From: Alphaproteobacteria bacterium | GTDB taxonomy: Bacteria > Pseudomonadota > Alphaproteobacteria > Rhizobiales > Aestuariivirgaceae | Reading direction: 5' to 3' | Length of the DNA: 24,478 bases | Assembly (NCBI GenBank): GCA_020441605.1 | Contig: JAGRLX010000164.1 | Coordinates: forward strand, 1 to 24,478 | Shown here: piece after piece, positions 7,321 to 15,296 of the stretch | Layout of the letters: every line of letters begins with the position of its first letter | How positions within the stretch are numbered: position 1 is the stretch's first letter | Program-made: the position numbers and the translations under genes | Notes under the pieces: generated by a model | Seen by the model: the letters and a program-made list of their open reading frames with translations, nothing else | Told to the model about the DNA's origin: nothing | The model's database searches: none

Positions 7321-8336
7321 CGGGTACCTCCGTTTTCAGGCTGCGGCGAGGGTTTCGCGACTGCCCGTATAAACTCTGCTTCTGCGTCGGCTTCCAGCAA
7401 TTTCTCGTCGACCTGATCCCCGCGGGCGTTGCGGGCCTCGAGGCCGCGGACCAGCGCCGCGATAGTCCGGTTCGCGGGCACCGGAACGCCGAGCCTGTCG
7501 GCCTCGCGCACCAGGGCCTCGTTGAGGCTGCCGATCTCGGTCGGGCGCCGGGCCCCAAGGTGCTGGAGCATCGAGGGGCGGTTGTAGCGCAGCCAGGCGT
7601 GGTCGCGGATGTGTTTCGCCGGATCGGTCTCCGGCAGCGTGATCCTCTTGGCCGACACGACGGCGAGGATCTCGGCAATGAGATCGTCCAGCAGCCTTGC
7701 CATGGCGGCGTGGCGGATCACTTCGCCAGGACGCAGGCGCGTGAGGGCCGAAAGCGGATTGAGCGCGCAGTTCAGGGCGAACTTCGACCAGACGTGGCCC
7801 ATGGCATTGCCGCTGGCAGTGGCTGGAAGGCCGGCCAGCCGCAATAGTGCGGCAAGCGATGAGGCGCGGTCCGACGGGCCGCCCACACTCTCGCCCAGTA
7901 CGGTGTCGCCAATATTCGTGTTGTGCGCATGGCCCGGGCCGATCATCGCGGCGCTGATGAAGGTGGCGCCGGCGAGCACCCGGTGGTCACCCAGGGCGTC
8001 GGCCAGGACCTCGACATTGCCGATGCCGTTCTGCAGCGTGAGGGCGGCGCCATCGGACTTCAGAACGGCCCGGAGAAGTGGCGCCACGACGGCGGTCGCA
8101 TTGCTGTCGACCAGCACAAGCGCGACATCGGCATCGGCAATCATGCTTATGTCCGTGGTGGCCACAATCGGCAGGGTGAAGCTTCCATCCGGATCGGTGA
8201 CGGTGAGGCCCCTGTCGCGTATGGCATCGATGTGGTTGCGGTTCGAATCATAGAGCGTGACGTCGGTTCCGGCGCGCGCGAGCTTGCCGCCAAGCACCGA
8301 GCCCATGCTGCCCGCACCGATCACCGCAATCCGCAT
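7317..8336 (-). CDS. 2-dehydropantoate 2-reductase (ApbA/PanE) family protein
   Basis: A 339-residue NADP-dependent reductase. It has GAGSMG (residues 7-12) in the Rossmann fold, LQNGIGN (101-107) and the catalytic-domain motif WSKFALNCALNPLSALT with K185, N189 and N193 aligned to the lysine and asparagines of PanE. An EIGSLNEALV segment near the C-terminus fits the substrate-binding Glu/Ser region. True PanE makes pantoate, but paralogues in catabolic operons reduce other 2-keto acids. With RraA and two amidohydrolases around it, a catabolic role is more likely than vitamin synthesis, so the panE symbol is withheld. ATG 8336 is chosen over an upstream start at 8387 because it begins the Rossmann strand directly; it lies 4 nt after the stop of the RraA-like gene. 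Confidence 0.85.
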   Translation of the reverse strand: MRIAVIGAGSMGSVLGGKLARAGTDVTLYDSNRNHIDAIRDRGLTVTDPDGSFTLPIVATTDISMIADADVALVLVDSNATAVVAPLLRAVLKSDGAALTLQNGIGNVEVLADALGDHRVLAGATFISAAMIGPGHAHNTNIGDTVLGESVGGPSDRASSLAALLRLAGLPATASGNAMGHVWSKFALNCALNPLSALTRLRPGEVIRHAAMARLLDDLIAEILAVVSAKRITLPETDPAKHIRDHAWLRYNRPSMLQHLGARRPTEIGSLNEALVREADRLGVPVPANRTIAALVRGLEARNARGDQVDEKLLEADAEAEFIRAVAKPSPQPENGGTR

Positions 8337-8340
8337 CGTC

Positions 8341-9030
8341 TCAGCCGCCGATCCGGCGCACACGATCCCCGGCCAGGAGATCGGCAATAAACCCGACCTC
8401 GCTCAAGCCACCCTTCACCTTGGCCAGCATCGCCGCCTCGGACTCGCGCACGGCCGCGAGCCGCGATACCACGTCATCGATCAGGGCGTGTGGGACGACC
8501 ACAACGCCGTCACGGTCGCCGACGATCACATCGCCCGAGGCCACCGGAAGCCCGCCGCAGGTTACCGGCAGGCCGACGCTGCCCGGCCCGTTGCGCGCCG
8601 GCGAGTTCGGCGTGGCCCCCATGGCATAGCAGGGCAGGCCAAGTGCCTCGATGTCATTCTGATCGCGCACCAATCCGTCGGTGACAAAGGCCACCGCACC
8701 ACGGTTGGCGGCAATGCCGAGCAGCAGGTCACCCACCACCGAAGTCACGGTGCACTGGTCGGTGGCGGCAATGAGCACGTCATCCTTCTGGCACTGGGCC
8801 ACGGCGGCGCAGAGCGCCAGATTGTCAGCCGGACCACAATGGCAGGTGAGCGCCACGCCGGCAAAAGGCAGCACCTGTCCCACCGGCTTGATGCGCCAGT
8901 CCATGGCGCCGCGCCCGCCCATGGCATCGACGATGAAGCTTGTGGGCGCGCCGCGGAACTGATTCACTTCCGCCAACGATGGCCGTCTTGACGGGGCCGC
9001 GATCTCCAGCAGTGGCGGGTCGTCGATCAC
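8341..9030 (-). CDS. RraA-like / 4-hydroxy-4-methyl-2-oxoglutarate aldolase family protein
   Basis: A 229-residue member of the RraA/HMG-CHA aldolase fold. The pyruvate-aldolase signature is present: GDLLLGIAANRG (residues 100-111) and TDGLVRD (117-123) with R122 and D123, the pair that binds pyruvate and divalent metal in class II aldolases of this family. GD replaces the more common GE. Members cleave 4-hydroxy-4-methyl-2-oxoglutarate or related C6 acids to pyruvate plus a keto acid, or decarboxylate oxaloacetate; others are RNase E regulators. The catabolic operon context favours an aldolase. Start is GTG 9030, overlapping the stop of the preceding amidohydrolase gene as GTGA. Confidence 0.85.
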   Translation of the reverse strand: MIDDPPLLEIAAPSRRPSLAEVNQFRGAPTSFIVDAMGGRGAMDWRIKPVGQVLPFAGVALTCHCGPADNLALCAAVAQCQKDDVLIAATDQCTVTSVVGDLLLGIAANRGAVAFVTDGLVRDQNDIEALGLPCYAMGATPNSPARNGPGSVGLPVTCGGLPVASGDVIVGDRDGVVVVPHALIDDVVSRLAAVRESEAAMLAKVKGGLSEVGFIADLLAGDRVRRIGG

Positions 9031-10310
9031 TCGGCGGCAACCTGCTTCGCGCTGGCATTGCGCTGACGCGGATCGCGATAGAGCTGGCCATCCTTCATGA
9101 TCATGGCGAAACGGTCCGGACCCACAAGTACCGACTGGTCGGCCAGCGGATTGCCGTCCACCAGCAGGAGATCTGCCAGTGCCCCCTGGCGGATCACGCC
9201 AAGCTCGCCATCGTGGCCCATCAGACCTCCGCCGATCCTGGTGGCGCAGCGCAGGGCTTCGGCCGGCGAATAGCCGAAGTACTTCACGAAGTGGCCGATG
9301 TCGCGGGCATTCTGGCCCATGGGTGTGATCGAGAACCCGTAGTCGCCGCCGACCACCACGCGGATGCCGCGCTTCCTGATCTTGTGATAGGTCTCGCAGG
9401 TGGCCTCGAACTTGCGGAAGAGATGCATGGATTCAGCCAGTTCCTTGCTGAAGCCATAGCGTTCGCCCTCGATGGTGCAATTGTGCACCAGGCCAAAGGC
9501 CGGACCGACGAAGGACGTGTCCTTGACGCTCTCGAGCATGTCGAGGGCTTCCTCGTCGGCGAAGTCGCAGTGATAGATGCAGTCGACCTTGTGCTTCACC
9601 GCCATCTTCACGCTCTTCGATGAACGCGCATGGGCCGCGACCATCTTGCCGTAGCCATGGGCCACGCTGACGAAGGCGGAGAGTTCGTCATCTTCCAGCG
9701 TGGTGATTTCGGCACGGGCATGACTGACGAATTCGTCTCCCGAAATGTTGATCTTCATATTGTCGACGCCGTCGCGCACGCACTCGCGCGCCACCTTGCG
9801 GAACTCGACGGGCCCGTCGGCGGTGAGCCCAAAGCTTTCTTCATGAATGTGGCGGCGGCGTTCGTCACCCAGCCCGGCGGTGGCCGTGACCTCGGGGCTC
9901 GAGGCGCGCATACGTGGACCCGGGATCACGCCTTCGTTGATCGCGTCGCGCACCGCAACACCGATCATCGGCTTGGCCGAGGCGGCCTCGAAGATCGAGG
10001 TGAAGCCATGCTCGAGCAACAACTTGACATTGGCCGTGGTGAGGATGGTGTGGCGCTCGGGCGCGACCCGGCCGAGTTCGGCATTGGTCGAAATGCCGAC
10101 GAAGCTTGGGTGGCAATGCCCCTCCACCATGCCGGGCATGAGGAACATGCCCTGGCCGTCGATCACCTCAGAGGCCTTCTCGGCGGAAATCTGGTTCTTG
10201 CCCCGGGCCACGGCCTTGATGCGGTTGCCCTCGACCAGTACCTCGCCGGCATAGGCAGCATCATTGTCGCCGTCCCAGACGCTCACGTTGTTCAACAGAA
10301 TTGCTGCCAT
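9027..10310 (-). CDS. Metal-dependent amidohydrolase (imidazolonepropionase/prolidase-like, COG1228)
   Basis: The 427-residue protein carries the complete metal site of the binuclear amidohydrolases: GHCH (H65, H67), a probable carboxylated lysine in DNMKINISGD (K186), AAHARS (H227), YHCDF (H247) and GGDYG (D323). A lysine followed by a Ser-Gly element is typical of the Xaa-Pro dipeptidase and imidazolonepropionase-like branch. It should hydrolyse an amide or cyclic amide bond in the cytoplasm; the substrate is unknown. ATG 10310 is firmly set by GGAGGG 4 nt before it, one of the strongest ribosome sites in the window, which overlaps the stop of the upstream permease gene. It is the first enzyme after the transporter genes, so it may act first on the imported compound. 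Confidence 0.88.
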   Translation of the reverse strand: MAAILLNNVSVWDGDNDAAYAGEVLVEGNRIKAVARGKNQISAEKASEVIDGQGMFLMPGMVEGHCHPSFVGISTNAELGRVAPERHTILTTANVKLLLEHGFTSIFEAASAKPMIGVAVRDAINEGVIPGPRMRASSPEVTATAGLGDERRRHIHEESFGLTADGPVEFRKVARECVRDGVDNMKINISGDEFVSHARAEITTLEDDELSAFVSVAHGYGKMVAAHARSSKSVKMAVKHKVDCIYHCDFADEEALDMLESVKDTSFVGPAFGLVHNCTIEGERYGFSKELAESMHLFRKFEATCETYHKIRKRGIRVVVGGDYGFSITPMGQNARDIGHFVKYFGYSPAEALRCATRIGGGLMGHDGELGVIRQGALADLLLVDGNPLADQSVLVGPDRFAMIMKDGQLYRDPRQRNASAKQVAAE

Positions 10311-10319
10311 GAGACCCTC

Positions 10320-11288
10320 CTAGCTTCTGGTCCGCGCACCCCGCCCATAGAGCAGCAGCATGCCGATGATGACGACACCATATATGACCTGGCGCCCGGC
10401 TTCCGGCATCTGCATCACCGACAGGATCGACTGCAGCAGGGTGATCAGGATGACGCCGGCAATGGTGCCGAGGTAATTGCCGCGTCCACCGAGAATATTG
10501 GTGCCGCCAAGCACCACCGCAGCGATGGCGGGCAGAAGATAGGCGTCGCCCATCGCCTGGTAGGCCTTGGTCGAATAACCGGCCAGCAGCACGCCGGCAA
10601 AGGCGGCACAGGCGCCGCAGAAGGCGAAGCAACCGATCAGCACGGCATTGGTGTTGATGCCGGAGAGATAGGCCACGGGCTCGCGATTGCCGATGGCATA
10701 GACGGCGCGGCCGAAGGCGGTGCGGCGCAGCAGGAAGATGACGATGGCGCCAACCGCGGCCCAGACGAAAAGGGCGTTGGGAATGCCGAACAGGCTGCGC
10801 TTCACCGCGAGGAAATGCATGGCATCGGTGGCGTGATCCTGGGGCGCGAAGCCGCCGGTGTGCAATACCATGAGGCCCTGCACCACGGCGTTCATGCCGA
10901 GAGTGAAGATCATCGAGGGCAGGCGCAGATAGGCGACGCCGAGACCGTTCAGGACGCCGATGAACGTGCCGCACAGCAGGCCGAAGGGAATGGCGAGCCA
11001 GACGCCGACAGGTCCGATCCAGCCGCCGAGAGCCGTGGCCATCATGGCCCCGAGGGTGACCGTCCAGGGAATCGACAGGTCGATGTGGCCGAGGAGGATC
11101 ACCATCATGGCGCCCGACGCGACGATGCCCAGGAACGCGCCGACCTGAAGCTGCTGCAACAGATAGTCCGGCGAAAGGAACTCCGAGGAATAGAGCGAGC
11201 CTGCGAACAACAGCACGATGATGCAGGCGAAGGCCACCGCCACCGGCAGGTCGAGGCCGATCCGTTGCGCGATTGCCTTGGCCGTCAT
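10320..11288 (-). CDS. CUT2-type sugar ABC transporter permease (second)
   Basis: A 322-residue inner-membrane permease of the RbsC/XylH type (BPD_transp_2). The diagnostic HIDLSIPW segment, AVYAIGNREPVAYLSGIN coupling region and the LGGTNILGGRG loop are visible, with about nine hydrophobic helices. Residue identity to the neighbouring permease is limited, so the two probably form a heterodimer. ATG 11288 overlaps the previous stop as ATGA. The stop at 10320 lies within the ribosome-binding region of the amidohydrolase gene, coupling transport to catabolism. Confidence 0.9.
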   Translation of the reverse strand: MTAKAIAQRIGLDLPVAVAFACIIVLLFAGSLYSSEFLSPDYLLQQLQVGAFLGIVASGAMMVILLGHIDLSIPWTVTLGAMMATALGGWIGPVGVWLAIPFGLLCGTFIGVLNGLGVAYLRLPSMIFTLGMNAVVQGLMVLHTGGFAPQDHATDAMHFLAVKRSLFGIPNALFVWAAVGAIVIFLLRRTAFGRAVYAIGNREPVAYLSGINTNAVLIGCFAFCGACAAFAGVLLAGYSTKAYQAMGDAYLLPAIAAVVLGGTNILGGRGNYLGTIAGVILITLLQSILSVMQMPEAGRQVIYGVVIIGMLLLYGRGARTRS

Positions 11289-12271
11289 GTGAAGAGCTCC
11301 AACCGGTTGCGGATGCGGAAGACGCGCACCGCGCCGAGGCTGATCGCCACCAGAAGCACCACGCCCTGGAACAGCGGCTGCCACAGGGGCGGCAGATCGA
11401 AGACGAAGAGAAGATCCTCGATGGTGCGCAGCACGAAAGCGCCGAAGATCGAGCCGATGGCCGATCCCCAGCCGCCGAACAACGAGGTTCCGCCGATCAC
11501 GACGGCGGCGATCGAGTTCAGCGTATAAGTGCCGCCGATGGCTGCGGAGGCCTCTCCCGAATAGGTGTTGAAGGTCAGGATCAGTCCACCGAGAGCAGCA
11601 AGGAATCCGCCAAGGGAATAGGCGAGAATCTTGGCCTTCTCGACCGGGACGCCCGACATGTAGGCGGCCTGCTCGTTGGACCCCACCGCATAGGCGGCGC
11701 GGCCGAGCGGCGAGCTGCGGTAGGGAATCCACACCAGAACGACCACCGCCAGCAGGACGATGAGCGCAGTGGGAACGGTGCCGAAGATCTGGCCGGTGAC
11801 GAAATCGGCGATCTCATATTGCACGTCGCCGCCGGGCGTCGGCCGGAAATAGAGCGCGATGCCGTAATAGACCGCGCCGGTGGCCAGGGTGGTGATGATC
11901 GGCTGCAGCCGGCCCCACACCACGATGGCGCCATTGATGAAGCCGGCAACCACCCCTACCGCGACGACGAGAACACAGAGGACAATGCCCTGAGCCACGC
12001 CCATGTCGCCGGTAAGAAGATACGAGGCGATGCAGTTGGCCAGGACGAAAATCATGCCGACCGAAAGATCGAGCCCGCGGGTGAGGACCGGCAGGGTCTG
12101 GGCCATGGCGACAAGCGCCAGGAGCACCGCCTTGTTGGCGGCGGTGGTGGCCACGGCCGGAGTGAGGCCTGCCTCATGATTGCCGATATAGATGGCGAAC
12201 ATCAGCACGAACAGGCCGATGGCCGTGATCGTGCCCAGATTGTGCGAGAGGTGATAGCGGAGATCGGTCAC
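11285..12271 (-). CDS. CUT2-type sugar ABC transporter permease (first)
   Basis: A 328-residue permease of the RbsC family with TRGLDLSVGMIF, the AYAVGSNEQAAYMSGV coupling segment and GGTSLFGGWGSAIG. GTG 12271 is taken as start because it overlaps the ATPase stop as GTGA, matching the coupling elsewhere in the operon, and gives a normal amino-terminal cytoplasmic tail; the first internal ATG would remove part of helix 1. The reading frame remains open further upstream, inside the ATPase gene on another frame. Confidence 0.88.
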   Translation of the reverse strand: MTDLRYHLSHNLGTITAIGLFVLMFAIYIGNHEAGLTPAVATTAANKAVLLALVAMAQTLPVLTRGLDLSVGMIFVLANCIASYLLTGDMGVAQGIVLCVLVVAVGVVAGFINGAIVVWGRLQPIITTLATGAVYYGIALYFRPTPGGDVQYEIADFVTGQIFGTVPTALIVLLAVVVLVWIPYRSSPLGRAAYAVGSNEQAAYMSGVPVEKAKILAYSLGGFLAALGGLILTFNTYSGEASAAIGGTYTLNSIAAVVIGGTSLFGGWGSAIGSIFGAFVLRTIEDLLFVFDLPPLWQPLFQGVVLLVAISLGAVRVFRIRNRLELFT

Positions 12272-13797
12272 GCGGCATACTCCGGAACGGCGTCGACATT
12301 GAGGGCGCTCGCCACGATATTGTGCTCGGTGCACTCTTCGCCCTTGAGCTCGCGGGTGATGCGGCCGCCATAGAGAATGAGCACACGGTCGCAGCATCCG
12401 ATCAGCTCGGCATAGTCGGTCGAATAGAAGATGATGGTGCGCCCTTCGGCGGCCAGGTTGCGCAGCAGCTTGTAGATCTCCTGCTTGGTACCGACGTCGA
12501 TGCCGCGCGTGGGATCGTTGAGCAGGATGATGCCGGGCTCGGTCATCAGCCACTTGGCCAGTACCACCTTCTGCTGGTTGCCGCCCGAGAGCGTCGCCAC
12601 CGGGGCATCGATATCCGGCGCCTTGATCTGGATGCGCTCGATCATCGTCTTGACCGCCTCCGCTTCCTTGCGGGCGTCTATGCCGAGGCCCGACCGGAGT
12701 TGCGGCAGCGAGGCCAGGGTGAGATTGTCGCGCACGCTCATCGGCAACATCAGGCCTTCGACCTTGCGGTCCTCGGGGATGAGGGCGACTGGCAGCCTGG
12801 CGCGCATGGCCGGCCGCGGACCGGACAATGCCAGCTGTTCGCCGTCGATGGTCACGGTCCCGTCGACGCCGCGCAGGACACCGAAAAGCGCCAGCAGGAG
12901 TTCGCGCTGGCCCTGGCCATCGAGTCCGCCCAGGCCGACGATTTCGCCCTTGCCGGCGCTGAAAGAGATGTCGCGAAGCTCGCGGCCCCAGGACAGGTTG
13001 GAGACGCGCATGGCTTCCGGACGGCTGTCGTCATAATCGGGCTTCGGCGGATAGTGATGCGTCACCTCGCGGCCGATCATCATCTGGATGATCTCGTGCA
13101 CCGTGCGCTCGCCCTTGCGGAACGTCTCGATCTTGCGGCCGTTGCGGAAAACGGTCGCCACGTCGGCAAGGGCCTCGATCTCGTGCATGCGGTGCGACAC
13201 GTAGAGAATGCCCACGCCTTCGGCGCGCAGTTCCCGGATGATCAGATAGATGCGTTCGACATCCTTGGCGGTGAGCGCCGATGTCGCTTCGTCGAGAATG
13301 AGGAGTTTCGGCTTCTTGGCCAGCGCCTTGGCGATTTCCACCATCTGCCGGCGCGACAGCGGCAGGTTCTTGACCAAATCGAGCGGATGGACATCCTCGC
13401 AGCCGACCCGCTTCAGGAGTTCCACGGCGCGGGCCCGCTGGGCCCTGGCATCGATCAGGCCGCCACGGGTCGGCGGGTCGACCATCGACAGGTTGTCGGC
13501 CACCGTCATGTCTGGCAGCAGCGACAATTCCTGGAAAACGCAGACGACTCCCGCCTGCATCGCTTCGAGGGGTGAACGGAAGCGCACGGGTTTTCCGTCG
13601 ACGAGCACTTCGCCTTCGCTGGCATCGGTGACGCCCGAAGCAATCTTGATGAGCGTCGACTTGCCGGCCCCGTTTTCGCCGAGAACGGCATGGATTTCGC
13701 CTGGATAGGCGGTGAAATCGACCTCCGTCAGCGCCGCGATGCCGCCATAGCGCTTGGAGACGCCCTTCAGTTCAAGGAGAGGTTTGCGATCCGCCAT
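12268..13797 (-). CDS. CUT2-type sugar ABC transporter ATP-binding protein (RbsA/XylG/MglA-like)
   Basis: A 509-residue double-NBD ATPase. The first domain has an intact Walker A GENGAGKST (residues 40-48), signature-like LPLSRRQMVEIAKAL and Walker B LLILDEATSAL. The second has the degenerate Walker A (GLDGQGQREL) usual for the family, LSGGNQQKVVLAKWL and DPTRGIDVG. It energises uptake with the two permeases downstream. ATG 13797 is chosen because it precedes the first strand by the normal distance; an alternative 14 codons upstream would start inside the preceding hairpin (13818-13846). No strong ribosome site is seen, suggesting lower translation than the binding protein. Confidence 0.92.
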   Translation of the reverse strand: MADRKPLLELKGVSKRYGGIAALTEVDFTAYPGEIHAVLGENGAGKSTLIKIASGVTDASEGEVLVDGKPVRFRSPLEAMQAGVVCVFQELSLLPDMTVADNLSMVDPPTRGGLIDARAQRARAVELLKRVGCEDVHPLDLVKNLPLSRRQMVEIAKALAKKPKLLILDEATSALTAKDVERIYLIIRELRAEGVGILYVSHRMHEIEALADVATVFRNGRKIETFRKGERTVHEIIQMMIGREVTHHYPPKPDYDDSRPEAMRVSNLSWGRELRDISFSAGKGEIVGLGGLDGQGQRELLLALFGVLRGVDGTVTIDGEQLALSGPRPAMRARLPVALIPEDRKVEGLMLPMSVRDNLTLASLPQLRSGLGIDARKEAEAVKTMIERIQIKAPDIDAPVATLSGGNQQKVVLAKWLMTEPGIILLNDPTRGIDVGTKQEIYKLLRNLAAEGRTIIFYSTDYAELIGCCDRVLILYGGRITRELKGEECTEHNIVASALNVDAVPEYAA

Positions 13798-13817
13798 GGG
13801 CGCACCCGGCCAGCACA

Positions 13818-13846
13818 CCGGCGGATGATGCAGCATCATCCGCCGG
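13818..13846 (-). terminator. Strong hairpin between binding-protein and ATPase genes
   Basis: CCGGCGGATGATGC (13818-13831) and GCATCATCCGCCGG (13833-13846) are exact reverse complements with one base between them, and CCAGCA/TGCTGG can extend the stem outside. There is no T-run. Placed right after the binding-protein stop, it most likely blocks 3' decay or partly attenuates, giving more binding protein than ATPase and permease, as known for sugar ABC operons. Confidence 0.65.
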
Positions 13847-13870
13847 CCGGTTGCTGGGTCCGGACTGGTC

Positions 13871-14998
13871 CTACTGGTCGGACTCCGACTTGCCCATGAT
13901 CTCGGTCGCCTTGATGTTCACGCCGCAGGGCGGGAATTCGTTCGGCGTGAAGAAGTTGTCACCGAGGTCGGGATAGTAGTTCTCGCCCGCCTTGAAGTCG
14001 GGATGCTCGACCAGCGGGATCGGCACCGACACATACTGCGGCAGGACTTCGCCCTTGAGCGCGGTGATCGCCGTCTTCATCGAGATCGCGACGAGGCCAG
14101 GAGACTGGCCAGCCGACGAGCACAGCAGGCCCTTGTCGGCATTTTCGGCGCACAGCTTGCGGAAGCCATTCTCGGCTTCGCCCGCCACCGGGATGAACGG
14201 ATGGCCGGCATCCATGAAGGCGCGGACAGCGCCGGTCGAACCGCCCTGCACGAACATGCCGTCGAACTTCTTGTGAACGGCGATGGCGTCGGCGGCGACC
14301 TTCTGGGCCGTTCCGTCATCCCAGTTGCCGACCACTTCGATGATCTCGTACTTCGGCGCATCCGAGGCTTCCATGACTTCGCGGAAGCCCAAGTGGCGGT
14401 CACGGTCCACCGAATTGCCCGGCAGGCCGCGGATTTCGAGGATCTTGCCACCGTTCGGCACGGTCTTGCGCAGCCAGCGGCCCATGATCTTGCCCATTTC
14501 GAGCTGATCTTCGTTCACCTGGATGATTTCCTCGCTGTCGAGGACGTTGTCGAAGGGAACGAGCACCACACCGGCCTTGTTGGCCTTCTTGATGACCGGC
14601 GTGAAGGCGGTCGGGTTCACCGCGATGGTGAGAATGGCGTCATAGCCCGAGTTGATGAAATTCTCGATGGCGGCGATCTGGGCGGCAACGTCCGTGCCGG
14701 TCGAGACAACCTTGAATTCCTTGATGTCCTTGGCCACGTCCGGCTGTTCCGAATAAGCCTTGGCGGTCTTGATCATCTGGATGCGCCAGGTGTTGCCGAC
14801 GAAGCCGTTGGCGAGCGCGATGCGATAGGGGCCTTCCTTGGCCGGAAACTTCATGTATTTCGTATCGGCCTTGAATGGCGCGAAACATTCGGGCGTCGTG
14901 CCCGGCCCGGAGACGATCTCGGGGCCAGCCATGGCCGCCGTCGTCATAGCAAGGCCGGTGACGCTGCCGGCAAGCACTTTCAAGAAAGTCTTCATCAT
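13871..14998 (-). CDS. Periplasmic substrate-binding protein of a CUT2-type ABC transporter
   Basis: A 375-residue exported protein of the Peripla_BP_4 group (RbsB-like). The start MMKTFLKVLAGSVTGLAM is a Sec signal peptide, with probable cleavage after AMA at about residue 24. An extra amino-terminal segment of some 30 residues with one cysteine precedes the ribose-binding fold, which begins at PYRIALANGF and contains ENFINSGYDAILTIAVNP and PVIKKANKAGVVLVPFDN. ATG 14998 (or the next ATG) follows GGGAAGA. It heads the eight-gene operon, has a promoter-like region with paired operator-like motifs upstream, and is followed by a strong hairpin. The ligand cannot be named: nearby enzymes suggest a sugar acid, lactone or N-containing ring rather than plain ribose. 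Confidence 0.9.
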   Translation of the reverse strand: MMKTFLKVLAGSVTGLAMTTAAMAGPEIVSGPGTTPECFAPFKADTKYMKFPAKEGPYRIALANGFVGNTWRIQMIKTAKAYSEQPDVAKDIKEFKVVSTGTDVAAQIAAIENFINSGYDAILTIAVNPTAFTPVIKKANKAGVVLVPFDNVLDSEEIIQVNEDQLEMGKIMGRWLRKTVPNGGKILEIRGLPGNSVDRDRHLGFREVMEASDAPKYEIIEVVGNWDDGTAQKVAADAIAVHKKFDGMFVQGGSTGAVRAFMDAGHPFIPVAGEAENGFRKLCAENADKGLLCSSAGQSPGLVAISMKTAITALKGEVLPQYVSVPIPLVEHPDFKAGENYYPDLGDNFFTPNEFPPCGVNIKATEIMGKSESDQ

Positions 14999-15081
14999 GG
15001 TTGGGTCTTCCCGTAGATCCTTTGCTTGGTAAAGTCGGCGCTTCTGCTGCTTTCGCCGTCGGCACAAAGCATGAAACACCA

Positions 15082-15098
15082 GGCACCGTTCAGGTGCC
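15082..15098 (-). other. Leader hairpin of the CUT2 operon
   Basis: GGCACC (15082-15087) and GGTGCC (15093-15098) form a 6-bp stem with a 5-nt loop inside the predicted leader, about 85 nt before the binding-protein ATG. No known riboswitch was recognised. Confidence 0.25.
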
Positions 15099-15174
15099 GT
15101 CGCCCGAGGTCTTTGATAGCCCTCTCTTGTTTTTCCTGGTCGAGCAGTGCAAGCCGTCCTAACTCCGTACACGG

Positions 15175-15203
15175 ATGATATGACGTTTACATTGAAGTGA
15201 CAC
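15175..15203 (-). promoter_or_regulatory. Putative promoter of the CUT2 operon with an operator-like motif in the spacer
   Basis: On the minus strand GTGTCA (15203-15198) and TATCAT (15180-15175) are 17 bp apart, a fair sigma-70 match. The spacer holds ATGACGTTTACATTG (plus strand, 15180-15194), whose first ten bases recur inverted at 15287-15296. The predicted leader is about 170 nt. Confidence 0.4.
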
Positions 15204-15251
15204 CGCTTCCTTCCGTGGCGTGACGCCTGGCAGAGGTTCACCTCGATGGAA

Positions 15252-15296
15252 ACATTATCGCTTCCGGTGTTCCTGTCAATCCATGATAAACGTCAT
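15252..15296 (-). promoter_or_regulatory. Second promoter-like element with upstream copy of the operator-like motif
   Basis: On the minus strand a perfect TTGACA (15279-15274) is followed after 16 bp by TAATGT (15257-15252). Directly upstream is ATGACGTTTATCATGG (15296-15281), an inverted copy of the motif near 15184. It begins just after the stop codon of the GST gene. Confidence 0.35.

Noticed and set aside
7317..8336. Calling this gene panE for pantothenate synthesis
   Set aside because: The family match is good but the gene sits in the middle of a catabolic operon; a paralogue acting on another keto acid is more likely.
9630..11528. A 632-codon plus-strand open frame antisense to the amidohydrolase and permease genes
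   Set aside because: It is rich in His/Asp/Glu/Arg/Gln, as expected from the reverse complement of GC-rich membrane-protein genes, and the minus strand has clear family motifs.
13818..13846. A classical Rho-independent terminator ending the operon after the binding protein
   Set aside because: There is no T-run on the transcribed side and the ATPase and permease genes follow immediately in the same direction, so partial attenuation or mRNA protection is a better reading.
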